A DNA stretch of 37,162 bases from Gammaproteobacteria bacterium (GCA_035546635.1 DASZWJ010000023.1:1-37162); one strand, 5' to 3'. Shown: positions 16,774 to 25,829, counted from the stretch's first letter. Notes: generated from the letters alone by a model not told the origin. Program-made: numbers and translations.

Positions 16774-17160
16774 CTACCTAATTTGAGGAGGCTCATATTC
16801 ACGAGGAGTATCTCCCATCTTTTCTCCTAATAATTTGCCATATAAAGAACTTACCCTGTCATACGCTTTTTGCAATTCTGTATTATTTTGTTCATGCGTT
16901 AACCTTTTAGTTAATGCATTGTAAAGATTTTTGAGGGTTTCAAAACGTGTTTCAATGCCAGCTTCGGCAGCTTTATCGATTTTATTAGTTTCCTCTTCAG
17001 TTAAGAGCATGGTTTTATTGAGAAAAGTCTCGATTTCAGAATAACCATTTTTGTTAAAAGGTTTTACTTCAATTCCTAGTTGAAGCTCTCTCTCAAGGTT
17101 TCTTTCAAGCGTTGCAAGTTCTTGTTCAGGGGTTTTTTCTTTGAAGAAAAGTGTTGTCAT
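16774..17160 (-). CDS. Uncharacterised coiled-coil protein
   Basis: 128 residues from the ATG at 17160; an upstream reading to 17196 adds 12 residues with no better ribosome site. The protein is highly charged and helical throughout (EKTPEQELATLERNLERELQLG, LTEEETNKIDKAAEAGIETRFETLKNLYNALTKRL, ELQKAYDRVSSLYGKLLGE). It has no signal or membrane segment. It is convergent with uvrB, 47 bases apart. No family recognised; the glutamate-rich heptad-like pattern suggests a coiled coil. Confidence 0.5.
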   Translation of the reverse strand: MTTLFFKEKTPEQELATLERNLERELQLGIEVKPFNKNGYSEIETFLNKTMLLTEEETNKIDKAAEAGIETRFETLKNLYNALTKRLTHEQNNTELQKAYDRVSSLYGKLLGEKMGDTPREYEPPQIR

Positions 17161-17322
17161 AGCGGTCTCACAATTGGTTTCTAAAAGATAAACCATTTTA
17201 ATAAGTAATTCTTATGGTTTTCTGAAAATTTTTGAGAAATTAAAAATAACTATATTTAAGCAAAAATAGGTAGTAGATGCGCTTAAAAATACTAAAAATA
17301 CAGAGAAATATCTGTCTAAAAC

Positions 17323-17350
17323 TTGCACAATCTCATTTTTGAATTATATT
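17323..17350 (+). promoter_or_regulatory. Putative sigma-70 promoter for the double-glycine peptide
   Basis: TTGCAC at 17323-17328 and TATATT at 17345-17350 with a 16-base spacer, in AT-rich DNA about 70 bases upstream of the ATG at 17419. Hexamers are near consensus; not proven. Confidence 0.35.
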
Positions 17351-17418
17351 TAAATTATGACTGCTAGTTTTTTTATGGCCTGAAGCAAGTGAGTAAGTTG
17401 AATGGAGGAGTGTGTTAT

Positions 17419-17574
17419 ATGAATACTTCAGTGCAATATTTAACGGATAAAGAAATGGAAATCGTCATCGGCGGGGGTGCTGGACCCGTTATAAGCCGTG
17501 GGTGGAAAGGCTGGCATTTTTGGGAGCCGAGAAATCATCCCATACCAGTAGACCCTCCGGTACATATTTGGTAG
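17419..17574 (+). CDS. Double-glycine leader peptide precursor (bacteriocin/microcin-like)
   Basis: 51 residues from the ATG at 17419, with GGAGG ten bases upstream; an in-frame GTG at 17389 lacks such a site. Residues 8-19, LTDKEMEIVIGG, match the class II bacteriocin leader pattern LSxxELxxIxGG position by position: L at -12, T at -11, E at -8, M at -7, V at -4 and GG at -2/-1. Cleavage after G19 would release a 32-residue core starting GAGPVISRGW, unusually rich in Trp (4), Pro (6) and His (3), with no Cys. Family knowledge: such leaders are cut by peptidase-containing ABC exporters (PCAT). No exporter, modifying enzyme or immunity gene is next to it. A terminator follows at once, so it is a one-gene unit between an unknown gene and galU. 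It may be an antimicrobial or signalling peptide exported by a PCAT encoded elsewhere. Confidence 0.65.
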   Translation: MNTSVQYLTDKEMEIVIGGGAGPVISRGWKGWHFWEPRNHPIPVDPPVHIW

Positions 17575-17600
17575 AAATTCTTCAAGTTTGTTGTGGGATT

Positions 17601-17648
17601 CGCAAGTGCTTTGTAGTTAATTCACAGAGCACTTGCGTTTTTTTTTGG
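17601..17648 (+). terminator. Intrinsic terminator of the double-glycine peptide gene
   Basis: CGCAAGTGCT at 17601-17610 and AGCACTTGCG at 17628-17637 are perfect complements and are followed by nine T residues. It lies 26 bases after the stop at 17574, so the peptide is transcribed as its own unit. Confidence 0.8.
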
Positions 17649-17659
17649 ATATTTTTCTC

Positions 17660-17726
17660 TCTCTTCAGCCGCTGCTTTTTCCCTTCTCCCACAAGGGGAG
17701 AAGGGAAAAAGCAGCGGCTGAAGAGA
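17660..17726. repeat. Perfect 31-bp-arm hairpin, CCCTTCTCCC family
   Basis: Arms 17660-17690 and 17696-17726 are exact reverse complements with loop ACAAG. The inner stem is CCCTTCTCCC/GGGAGAAGGG and the outer stem is TCTTCAGCCGCTGCTTTTT. It lies between the terminator at 17648 and galU. Confidence 0.8.
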
Positions 17727-17804
17727 CAAATTTACTGAATAGTTCCAGTAAATTGAATATAATCCCTTCTAGTTGGAATTTATATCATCAGGAGATACCC
17801 ATTT

Positions 17805-18686
17805 ATGCCGCATCCCATCAAAAAAGCTGTATTTCCCGTTGCTGGTTTAGGTACACGATTTTTACCGGCCACCAAAGCCAATCCCAAAGAAATGCTACCC
17901 ATTGTCGATAAACCACTTATTCAATATGCGGTCGAAGAAGCTATTAAAGCCGGCATTAATGAACTTATTTTTGTCACTAGCTCCAGTAAAAGAGCCATAG
18001 AAGATCATTTTGATTCCAATTTTGAATTAGAACACACATTGGAACAGCGCGGACAAACAGAACTGTTAAATATTGTGCAAGAAGTTTTACCGGCGAATGT
18101 CTCGTGTGTTTATATCCGTCAGCGTAATCCACTAGGTTTAGGGCATGCAGTATTGTGTGCGAAAAATCTGGTAGGAAATGAACCGTTTGCTGTTTTGCTA
18201 GCCGATGACTTAATTGAAACAGGTGCCTACACTTGCTTGACGGAGATGGTGGCTTGTTATGAAAAGATGCAGGGTAGTGTGATTGCCGTAGAAGAGATTC
18301 CTCGGGAAGAAACTAGCAAATATGGCATCGTTGCTTTAGAGCAACAGCAGGGAGGTGTGGGGCGTATTCAGACTATCGTTGAAAAACCTGCACCCGAACA
18401 GGCACCTTCAAATCTAGCCGTGGTGGGGCGCTATTTACTGACTCCGGCTATTTTTGACATGTTGGAAGAAACTGCAGCCGATGGCCGTGGGGAAATTCAA
18501 TTGACTGATGCAATATTTCGGTTGTTAGATAAAGAATCTGTTTTTGGTTACCAGTTACGCGGCAAGCGTTATGATTGTGGCAGTAAGCTGGGTTATTTGC
18601 AGGCGACGGTGGATTTTGCTTTGAAACATAAAGAGTTGGCGGATGATTTTAAAGGGTTTTTACAGGAGTTGGTCAAGGGGTTTTAG
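17805..18686 (+). CDS. galU: UTP--glucose-1-phosphate uridylyltransferase
   Basis: 293 residues. The nucleotide-binding signature [20 protein letters not shown] sits near residue 12, followed by [13 protein letters not shown]; the metal-binding Asp lies in AVLLADDLI near residue 130, and the sugar site [19 protein letters not shown] near 195. GalU makes UDP-glucose from UTP and glucose-1-phosphate in the cytoplasm for LPS core, capsule and other glycans. ATCAGGAGATACCC provides the ribosome site. It converges with lpxB with about 44 bases between the stops. Confidence 0.97.
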   Translation: MPHPIKKAVFPVAGLGTRFLPATKANPKEMLPIVDKPLIQYAVEEAIKAGINELIFVTSSSKRAIEDHFDSNFELEHTLEQRGQTELLNIVQEVLPANVSCVYIRQRNPLGLGHAVLCAKNLVGNEPFAVLLADDLIETGAYTCLTEMVACYEKMQGSVIAVEEIPREETSKYGIVALEQQQGGVGRIQTIVEKPAPEQAPSNLAVVGRYLLTPAIFDMLEETAADGRGEIQLTDAIFRLLDKESVFGYQLRGKRYDCGSKLGYLQATVDFALKHKELADDFKGFLQELVKGF

Positions 18687-18730
18687 TTGTTTGTTTGTCT
18701 CCTTCAGTTGGCGTGTTCGCAAGAGGTTAC

Positions 18731-19879
18731 TTAATCATTTAACAACGCCAGCAAAGCGCTAGCTGCTTGCTGTGATCCACCGCCTTTACCCAGTTTCTCT
18801 TTTACCTGCAGCAAATTCTGCTGCATGGTATCGTGATAATCCTTATCTTCCAGTATATGGCTGATTTCTGCACAAATATTCTCTACATTCGCTTCATGCT
18901 GTATCAATTCTTTCACAATAGCCTTGCCGGCAACGATGTTGCATAAGCCAATATAAGGAATTTTGATAATGCGTTTGACGATATGATAAGTCGAGGCGGC
19001 GGTTTTATAGACAATCACCATGGGGACGCCCATCAAAGCGGTTTCCAATGTGGCCGTGCCCGAGGTGACAATAGCGGCATCGCATAACTGTAGGGCGTTA
19101 TAGAATTGCCCGGAAATCACCTGTATGGGTAGATCGCAATGTTGCAAATAAGGCGCTAGATCTTCACGGCTTAAGGAGGAAGCCAACGGCAAAACAAAAT
19201 TTAAATCGGGGTAGCGGTTTTTCAACTGTTGGGCAGCGGCTAACAGCACAGGTAATAAGCGTCGAATTTCCCCTTTACGGCTACCAGGTAATAAGCCGAT
19301 CACACGGCTTTTTGTGTCAAGATTGAGCTCTTGCTGCATTTGCGCTTTATCAATGTTGGGCTGCACTTTGCCGGTCAAAGGGTGGCCGACAAATTCTACG
19401 GGAACGCCACTTTTTTGATAAAACTCTGCTTCAAAAGGGAAAATCACCAGCATTTTATCGACGCGTTGACGTATGGTTTTGACGCGTTTTTGTTTCCAAG
19501 CCCAGACTTGAGGGCTGATGTAATAGAGTACTTTGATGCCAGCTTTTTTGGCGGCTTTGGCGATTTGCAAGTTGAATTCAGGATAGTCAATGAGTACGAC
19601 TAGGTCGGGCGGTTGTTGTTTAATCAGTCGCCTGAGCGTTTTCCAAGCGCGGAAGATGGGGGCAAAATGCTGCAGGATTTCTATGGCGCCCACTACCGCC
19701 AAAGGTTTGGAGTCGACAATGATTTCCACTCCGGCTTTGCGCATTTGTTCTCCGCCCATGGCAGAAAAATGCACATTGGGGTCGATTTTGTGTACTTCTT
19801 GCACGAGTTGCGCAGCATGATGGTCGCCGGAGGCTTCGCCAGAGACGATGAGTACGCGTTTTGTGGAGGGTGAGGTCAT
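18731..19879 (-). CDS. lpxB: Lipid-A-disaccharide synthase
   Basis: 382 residues, the usual LpxB length. Recognisable parts: VSGEASGDHHAAQLVQEV at the N-terminus, FSAMGGEQMRKAGVEII, YYISPQVWAWKQKRV near residue 150, VGHPL near 185, GLLPGSRKGEIRRLLP near 215, and the C-terminal donor-site part AAIVTSGTATLETALMGVPMVIVYK. It joins UDP-2,3-diacylglucosamine (or the diamino analogue) to lipid X at the cytoplasmic membrane face. It follows the Gfo/Idh/MocA gene on the same strand by 171 bases; together they may form a lipid A operon. Confidence 0.97.
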   Translation of the reverse strand: MTSPSTKRVLIVSGEASGDHHAAQLVQEVHKIDPNVHFSAMGGEQMRKAGVEIIVDSKPLAVVGAIEILQHFAPIFRAWKTLRRLIKQQPPDLVVLIDYPEFNLQIAKAAKKAGIKVLYYISPQVWAWKQKRVKTIRQRVDKMLVIFPFEAEFYQKSGVPVEFVGHPLTGKVQPNIDKAQMQQELNLDTKSRVIGLLPGSRKGEIRRLLPVLLAAAQQLKNRYPDLNFVLPLASSLSREDLAPYLQHCDLPIQVISGQFYNALQLCDAAIVTSGTATLETALMGVPMVIVYKTAASTYHIVKRIIKIPYIGLCNIVAGKAIVKELIQHEANVENICAEISHILEDKDYHDTMQQNLLQVKEKLGKGGGSQQAASALLALLND

Positions 19880-20050
19880 TTAAGTTGGGTTTTATGTTTG
19901 TGGTAGCTTTGTGGCTCTCTCTTTTCTTGCAATACAAGCGCCAACTAAGCACTGTATCCCCTCTCAAGAGGGAGTTATGGTGCTTATCCTGAAGCCTATG
20001 CCCCAAGGAGAGAAGATGCGGAAGGGAGAGAAGGAAGCATGGTTACACCC

Positions 20051-21034
20051 TTACCCCTCAGCCGACTCCATAGCCTGGGTTTTTTTAAACAACTCCATCT
20101 GCTGATTCACAATATTGGTAATCTCAATCGCAGTGGCGAGTGCCCGCTTGCCATCTATGCCTGAGACCACCGGCGGTTTCTGATTTTCGATGGAGTCTAA
20201 AAACGCGATGATCTCATCACGCAGGGCATCGCCTTGTTCAAAAGCTTGCTCCTCGCAGATGATTTCTGGGATGCCGGGGAACATTTCATTGGTGCCCTTG
20301 CGATGGATCGCGAGCTGTTTACCCTGCAAGTCAACGGAAATATAAGCTTCCGGCTGGAATAACCGTAGGCGGCGTTCTTGTTTTAAGTACACGCGGCTGG
20401 CGGTGACATTGGCAACACAATGGTTTTCAAACTGGATGCGGGCATTGGCGATATCGATCTGATCGGATAACACACAAGCGCCATTGGCATGGATTTGTTT
20501 AATTGGCGAGCCTACTAGGTATTGAATTAAATCGATGTCATGGATCATTAGATCGAGTACTACACTGACATCAATAGAGCGCAGTTTGAAAGGTGCAAGC
20601 CGACTGCATTGGATAAATCGCGGTCGATCTAGATATTTTTCCAAGGCATTGACGACGGAGTTGAAGCGTTCTAGATGGCCAATTTGTAGTACTAATTTAT
20701 TTTTATCAGCTATCTTGATTAATTCATCCGCTTCAGCGACGGTGTTGGTGATGGGTTTTTCTAAAAGTACATGTACACCATGTTCAAGAAAGACTTTGGC
20801 GATCTGATGATGGGATTGGGTTGGGGTGACGATACTGACGGCATCGACTTTACCAAGTAGTTCATGGTAATCCTGGGTAGCAAGTACCCCGTGTTTTTGA
20901 GCAATTTCGTTACTTTTGTCTGCATCTGTATCGCAAACACCAATTAATTGGGCATTCGGTAGCTTGGCATATTTTTCGGCATGAAATCGACCAAGGTAGC
21001 CGACACCGATTACCCCGCACTTAATTATTTTCAT
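20051..21034 (-). CDS. Gfo/Idh/MocA-family oxidoreductase, candidate UDP-GlcNAc 3-dehydrogenase (GnnA-like)
   Basis: 327 residues. N-terminal Rossmann fold with GVIGVGYLGRFHAEKYA (residues 7-23), family signature LLEKPITN with K93, and the substrate-side motif DLMIHDIDLI with H165. These place it in the Gfo/Idh/MocA NAD(P)-dependent sugar oxidoreductases. Its position directly upstream of lpxB is informative: in organisms whose lipid A carries 2,3-diamino-2,3-dideoxyglucose, such as Acidithiobacillus, the 3-dehydrogenase GnnA (this family) and the aminotransferase GnnB are encoded among lpx genes, and Legionella lipid A contains this sugar. No gnnB is visible here, so the GnnA role is inferred. 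Confidence 0.85.
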   Translation of the reverse strand: MKIIKCGVIGVGYLGRFHAEKYAKLPNAQLIGVCDTDADKSNEIAQKHGVLATQDYHELLGKVDAVSIVTPTQSHHQIAKVFLEHGVHVLLEKPITNTVAEADELIKIADKNKLVLQIGHLERFNSVVNALEKYLDRPRFIQCSRLAPFKLRSIDVSVVLDLMIHDIDLIQYLVGSPIKQIHANGACVLSDQIDIANARIQFENHCVANVTASRVYLKQERRLRLFQPEAYISVDLQGKQLAIHRKGTNEMFPGIPEIICEEQAFEQGDALRDEIIAFLDSIENQKPPVVSGIDGKRALATAIEITNIVNQQMELFKKTQAMESAEG

Positions 21035-21451
21035 GTTTTAATGGTCACTAGGCATGTTGGTATGGAGATGGTTGGCAAATTGTTCTGGATGGGTTTGAAG
21101 GATACAGAACTGTTGTATGTTATCTATCACTCTTCCTCCTTCCTTGAGGATAATTCAAAGTATAGCCTTTTTGCAACGTGTTGGATACGGGGCAAAGCGG
21201 TGTTTATGTCACAATTTTGAAATATTCGCATTTTTTTTCTTTGGAATCAATCTATAGATTGTATAGGGTTTGTAGCTGCTTCTATTACAGCCATAGCATT
21301 TTCCCTTCTCCCATCCCACCAGGGGATTCCCTTCGGTCACAGACGGGAGAAGGGAAAATGCTATGGCTGTAAGAGGAAAATTAAGATGCAATATCCGCAA
21401 ATCTATATATACTGATTTCCCTTTAAACACGGAATTTAAACGGAAGTCCCT
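21035..21451. other. Gap between the divergent oxidoreductase and rnhB genes
   Basis: No gene supported. It should hold the promoters of both genes. It also contains the long hairpin at 21285-21372. Confidence 0.5.
21285..21372. repeat. Perfect 28-bp-arm hairpin, CCCTTCTCCC family
   Basis: Arms 21285-21312 and 21345-21372 are exact reverse complements. The inner stem is CCCTTCTCCC/GGGAGAAGGG and the outer stem TTACAGCCATAGCATTTT. The 32-base loop contains GGGGATTCCCTTCGGTCACA, the same loop word as the hairpin at 25715-25823. Confidence 0.8.
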
Positions 21452-22096
21452 ATGAATAAACGCGCTCCCCAATCTCAAGCGCCGCGCTTGTTATGGAAAA
21501 CCGAACATGCGTTGACTGCGGGTGTGGATGAAGTCGGGCGAGGTCCATTGGCTGGACCGGTGTTGGCGGCTGCGGTAATACTTGATCCTAAACGGCGCAT
21601 TGCGGGGCTTGGGGATTCTAAGCTTTTGACGAAAGAACAGCGTGAAGCGGTTTTTCCACTGATACAAGAGCGAGCAATCGCCTGGGCGATTGGCCGGGCG
21701 GAAGTGGCGGAAATTGACAGTTTAAATATTTTTCATGCCAGTTTATTAGCAATGCGGCGGGCGGTTTTGGCATTGTCGGTGGTGCCGCAGCACGTTTTGG
21801 TGGATGGCACGCACTGCCCCACATTGCCTTATTCAGTTCAGGCCATCGTCAAAGGCGATCAGAAAATTGCTGCGATCAGTGCAGCATCTATTTTGGCTAA
21901 GGTGGTACGTGATCGCGAGATGATTGCGCTGAGTCAAGAGTATCCTGGTTATGGGTTTGAAAAGCATAAAGGTTATGCGACCCGTGAGCATCAGGCGGCT
22001 TTGCAGCGTTTAGGGCCTTGTGAATTACATCGTCGCGATTTTAGGTCAGTGCAATTATCGGTGATGCCGGAGATTTTTGCAGAAGTTGAGCCCTAA
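21452..22096 (+). CDS. rnhB: Ribonuclease HII
   Basis: 214 residues. [15 protein letters not shown] at 23-37 holds catalytic D26 and E27; [42 protein letters not shown] carries two further acidic residues and the conserved KGD. Length is typical. RNase HII removes misincorporated ribonucleotides from DNA and cuts RNA-DNA hybrids. It stands upstream of dnaE, an order found in many gammaproteobacteria (lpxB-rnhB-dnaE). Confidence 0.97.
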   Translation: MNKRAPQSQAPRLLWKTEHALTAGVDEVGRGPLAGPVLAAAVILDPKRRIAGLGDSKLLTKEQREAVFPLIQERAIAWAIGRAEVAEIDSLNIFHASLLAMRRAVLALSVVPQHVLVDGTHCPTLPYSVQAIVKGDQKIAAISAASILAKVVRDREMIALSQEYPGYGFEKHKGYATREHQAALQRLGPCELHRRDFRSVQLSVMPEIFAEVEP

Positions 22097-22113
22097 CTGT
22101 TATCCTGAGTTTT

Positions 22114-22147
22114 CTTGTCATGCTTCGCTTACGCTTAGGATGACAGC
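22114..22147. repeat. Dispersed TGTCATCC-type repeat between rnhB and dnaE
   Basis: TTGTCATGCTTCGCTTACGC, then TTAGGATGACAG: the TGTCA and TGACA ends pair around a loop like those at 7014-7061 and 9457-9486. Confidence 0.5.
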
Positions 22148-22208
22148 AAAAAAACTAGGACGATAGTCTTCAGTCATATAATATGCATATCAAACTCAAA
22201 AATTACTT

Positions 22209-25200
22209 ATGCCGCAACCACAGTTCATCCACTTACACCTCCACACCGAATATTCCATGATCGATGGTTTGATCAGCGTCAAACCGTTAATGAAAGCCGC
22301 AGCCAAAGCCAATATGCCGGCAGTGGCCATTACCGATCATTCGAATCTATTTGCGATGGTGAAGTTTTATCGCGCCGCGCAAGCAGCGGGTATTAAACCG
22401 ATCATTGGCGCTGATTTATGGATTCGTAATGCCGCAGATGATAAAAAACCCCACCGACTGATATTGCTGTGCCAAAACCACACGGGCTATAAAAACTTAA
22501 CGCAGTTGATTTCAAAAGCTTATTTGCACGGACAACATTTGGGAATGCCATTGATAGATAAATCCTGGATACCGGGATTATCCAGCGGTTTAATTGCCCT
22601 ATCGGGAGGACGTGAGGGGGATATCGGCCAGGCGTTGATTGCTAACCAACCCAAGTTAGCAGAGCAATTATTGACAGAATGGCATGCATTGTTCCCCGAG
22701 CGATTTTATCTAGAATTGCAACGCACTGGTCGTGAGCAGGAAGAGTTGTATCTGCAGGCAGCATTGGCTTTAGCTGCCAAGATGGATATGCCGGTAGTGG
22801 CAACCAATGATGTGCGGTTTTTAAACCGTGAGGATTTTGAAGCGCATGAAGCGCGAGTGTGTATACATGGTGGTTGGGTGTTGGATGATTCGCGTCGCAG
22901 AAAAGAGTATACCGATCAGCAATATTTTCGCAGCCCTGAAGAAATGGCTGCCTTGTTTTCTGATATCCCAGAAGCATTGGCGAATAGTGTCGAAATTGCC
23001 AAACGTTGTAATGTCGAGTTATCGCTGGGCAAGAGTTTTTTGCCGAATTTTCCTGTGCCGGAGGGTATGGCAGTTGATGATTTTTTTCAGCAACAATCTA
23101 AAGAGGGATTAGCACAACGTCTCATTAACCTGTGGGGGGAAGGAGTCTATGTAGCACAACTTGCCACACCATCAGCTCCCAATTCCCGTCACGCCTATGA
23201 AGAACGCCTGCAGTTGGAGATGGCGGTTATCCAGAACATGGGTTTTACCGGATATTTTTTAATTGTGGCTGATTTTATCCGTTGGGCTAAACAGCAAAAT
23301 ATTTTTGTAGGACCGGGGCGTGGTTCTGGTGCCGGTTCTTTAGTTGCTTATGCTTTGGGAATTACCGATCTTGATCCGTTAAAACATGATCTATTGTTTG
23401 AACGTTTTTTAAATCCTGAACGCGTTTCCATGGCGGATTTTGATATTGATTTTTGCATGGAAGGTCGTGATCGGGTGATCGATTACGTTGCACAAAAATA
23501 TGGTCGTGACAGCGTAGCGCAGATTATTACTTACGGCACAATGGCGGCGCGTGCGGTGGTGCGTGATGTTGGACGCGTGTTGGGAAATCCATATGGGTTT
23601 GTCGATAAACTGGCGAAATTAATTCCGTTTGAATTAGGCATGACGTTGAAAAAAGCGTTGACTGATGAGCCGTTATTAATGCAGCGTTATCAACAGGAAG
23701 AAGAAGTTAAAACTTTAATTGATTTGGCGTTGAAGTTAGAAGGCGTGCCGCGCAATGTGGGTAAACATGCTGGCGGTGTGGTGATTGCGCCTTCGGTTTT
23801 GACGGATTTTACGCCGTTATATTGTGAGCCAGATGGTGAAAACCGCGTCACGCAATTTGATAAAGATGATGTTGAAGCAGTCGGTTTAGTGAAGTTTGAC
23901 TTTCTAGGATTGCGTACGCTGACAATTATGGATTGGGCGTTACAAACAATTAACGCTAAGCGTAAAAAACAAGGTGAAGCTTCTGTCGATTTAAACAGCT
24001 TGCCATTGGACGATCAGCAGACTTTTGAGTTACTGAAGTCTTGTCAGACGACGGCGGTGTTTCAGTTAGAGTCGCGTGGTATTAAAGATCTAATACGCCG
24101 CTTAGCGCCCGATCAGTTTGACGATATCGTGGCGTTGGTAGCGTTATTTCGACCGGGTCCATTGGGATCAGGCATGGTGGATGATTTTTTAAATCGTAAG
24201 CATGGACGTGCGCAAGTTGAATATCCTCATCCTAGTCTTGAGCCAATTTTACGCTCGACATATGGTGTGATTCTCTATCAGGAACAGGTGATGCAGATCG
24301 CGCAAGTGTTGGCCGGTTATACCTTGGGGGGTGCAGACATTTTGCGCCGCGCTATGGGTAAGAAAAAACCTGAGGAGATGGCCAAGCAGCGCGCGATTTT
24401 TGTCAGCGGTGCAGGCGCTCGCGGTGTCGATGAACAGTTGGCTAATCAGATTTTTGATTTGATGGAGAAGTTTGCCGATTACGGATTTAATAAATCACAT
24501 TCGGCGGCCTACGCGTTGGTGTCTTATCAAACGGCGTGGTTAAAGGCGCATTATCCAGCGGAATTTATGGCGGCGGTTTTGTCTTCGGATATGGATAATA
24601 CGGATAAAGTAGTGCGGTTTTTTGAAGATTGTTTGAAGATGGGATTGATAATTAAAGCACCGGATCTTAATCAAGGGCAGTATCAATTTACCGTGAATGC
24701 AGAAGGTGAAATTCTTTATGGATTAGGCGCAATTAAAGGGGTGGGTAGTGCGGCGTTGGATGGTATTTTAGAAGAGCGGACAGATAAGGGCGCTTTCAAA
24801 GATTTGTTTGAGTTTTGTGTGCGGGTGGATACGCGTAAAGTCAATCGCAAGGTGTTGGAAGCGTTGATTCGCTCAGGTGCTATGGATTGTTTTGGAATGG
24901 AACGTGCTGTGTTATTTGCTTCTGTGGATGCTGCATTACAAGCAGCGGAACAGGAAAGCCGTGCGCGTTTGCAGGGACAGACGGATATATTTGGCGGTGA
25001 TTTTAATTCACAAGATACCACGCCTGCCGCGCATTATGCCAAGGTGCAACCTTGGCCGGATGCTTTACGCTTGGCAGGTGAAAAAGACACATTAGGTTGG
25101 TATATCTCTGGTCATCCCATTATGCGTTATGAGGAAGAACTTGCACAGTTTGCCGTGCCGCTTAGTGCTTTAAGACCAACGGGTCGGGATAAGCTGATTT

Positions 25201-25700
25201 TTACGGCAGGTTATGTATCTGCCTTGCGTATTACGCAGACTAAATCAGGTAATCGTATTGCTTATTTGACGTTGGAAGATCGCACGGGTCGCGTCGAAAT
25301 GATGGTGTTTTCGCAAGTTTTTGACAGCTGCCGATCGTTATTGGTGAAAGATCAGTTATTGGTGGTGGAAGGCGAGGTCAGTGTGGATGAGTTTACCGAT
25401 GGTTATAAATTGGTAGCGCGACAATTGTATGACATGGGTGGGGCACGAGAAAAATTTGCTAAATATTTATTGCTGCATCTGAAAGAGAAGCAAATAACGC
25501 CGGAATTTTTTTCAGCGTTTAAAAAAGCTTTGACTAGTGCTGCTGGGGGTAATTGTCCGGTATGGGTGGAGTATCACCAGAAAATGTCTACGGCACGTTT
25601 GGCGTTGGGCGAGGAATGGCGAGTGAAGCCGGGTGAATTGGCGTTAGAAGAATTGTATGCACTGTGCGGGTTGGAGAATGTTAGTTTGGTGTACGGTTGA
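22209..25700 (+). CDS. dnaE: DNA polymerase III alpha subunit
   Basis: 1163 residues (E. coli 1160). N-terminal PHP domain begins FIHLHLHTEYSMIDG (4-18). The palm carries GPGRGSGAGSLVAYALGITDLDPL near 370 and catalytic D410 and D412 in MADFDIDFCMEGRDRV; the usual SMPDFD proline is alanine here. KHAGGVVIAP near 520 and YQEQVMQIAQVLAGY near 695 belong to palm and fingers; the C-terminus has the helix-hairpin-helix (IKGVGSAALDGI) and an OB fold (TAGYVSALRITQTKSGNRIAYLTLEDRTG). It is the replicative polymerase that works with the beta clamp and epsilon subunit. Confidence 0.98.
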   Translation: MPQPQFIHLHLHTEYSMIDGLISVKPLMKAAAKANMPAVAITDHSNLFAMVKFYRAAQAAGIKPIIGADLWIRNAADDKKPHRLILLCQNHTGYKNLTQLISKAYLHGQHLGMPLIDKSWIPGLSSGLIALSGGREGDIGQALIANQPKLAEQLLTEWHALFPERFYLELQRTGREQEELYLQAALALAAKMDMPVVATNDVRFLNREDFEAHEARVCIHGGWVLDDSRRRKEYTDQQYFRSPEEMAALFSDIPEALANSVEIAKRCNVELSLGKSFLPNFPVPEGMAVDDFFQQQSKEGLAQRLINLWGEGVYVAQLATPSAPNSRHAYEERLQLEMAVIQNMGFTGYFLIVADFIRWAKQQNIFVGPGRGSGAGSLVAYALGITDLDPLKHDLLFERFLNPERVSMADFDIDFCMEGRDRVIDYVAQKYGRDSVAQIITYGTMAARAVVRDVGRVLGNPYGFVDKLAKLIPFELGMTLKKALTDEPLLMQRYQQEEEVKTLIDLALKLEGVPRNVGKHAGGVVIAPSVLTDFTPLYCEPDGENRVTQFDKDDVEAVGLVKFDFLGLRTLTIMDWALQTINAKRKKQGEASVDLNSLPLDDQQTFELLKSCQTTAVFQLESRGIKDLIRRLAPDQFDDIVALVALFRPGPLGSGMVDDFLNRKHGRAQVEYPHPSLEPILRSTYGVILYQEQVMQIAQVLAGYTLGGADILRRAMGKKKPEEMAKQRAIFVSGAGARGVDEQLANQIFDLMEKFADYGFNKSHSAAYALVSYQTAWLKAHYPAEFMAAVLSSDMDNTDKVVRFFEDCLKMGLIIKAPDLNQGQYQFTVNAEGEILYGLGAIKGVGSAALDGILEERTDKGAFKDLFEFCVRVDTRKVNRKVLEALIRSGAMDCFGMERAVLFASVDAALQAAEQESRARLQGQTDIFGGDFNSQDTTPAAHYAKVQPWPDALRLAGEKDTLGWYISGHPIMRYEEELAQFAVPLSALRPTGRDKLIFTAGYVSALRITQTKSGNRIAYLTLEDRTGRVEMMVFSQVFDSCRSLLVKDQLLVVEGEVSVDEFTDGYKLVARQLYDMGGAREKFAKYLLLHLKEKQITPEFFSAFKKALTSAAGGNCPVWVEYHQKMSTARLALGEEWRVKPGELALEELYALCGLENVSLVYG

Positions 25701-25714
25701 TGGATTTTTCTTCT

Positions 25715-25823
25715 TACAGCCTTAGCCTTTTTCCTTCTCCCGTCCCACAAGGGGATTCCCTTCGGTCACAGACGGGAGAAGGGAAAAAGTCACGAATGTA
25801 AGAAGAAAAAAGCTAAGGCTGTA
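25715..25823. terminator. Long imperfect hairpin between convergent dnaE and ung
   Basis: Core stem CTTTTTCCTTCTCCCGTC (25727-25744) pairs with GACGGGAGAAGGGAAAAAG (25771-25789) with one bulge. The outer TACAGCCTTAGCC (from 25715) pairs with GGCTGTA-ending sequence at 25807-25823, leaving about 17 extra bases (TCACGAATGTAAGAAGA) on the right side. It belongs to the CCCTTCTCCC hairpin family and, lying between two converging genes, could terminate both. Confidence 0.6.
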
Positions 25824-25829
25824 TAGATT

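Noticed and set aside
17502..17911. Overlapping ORFs between the GG-leader gene and galU
   Set aside because: They cross the terminator and the 31-bp-arm hairpin and overlap the galU start.
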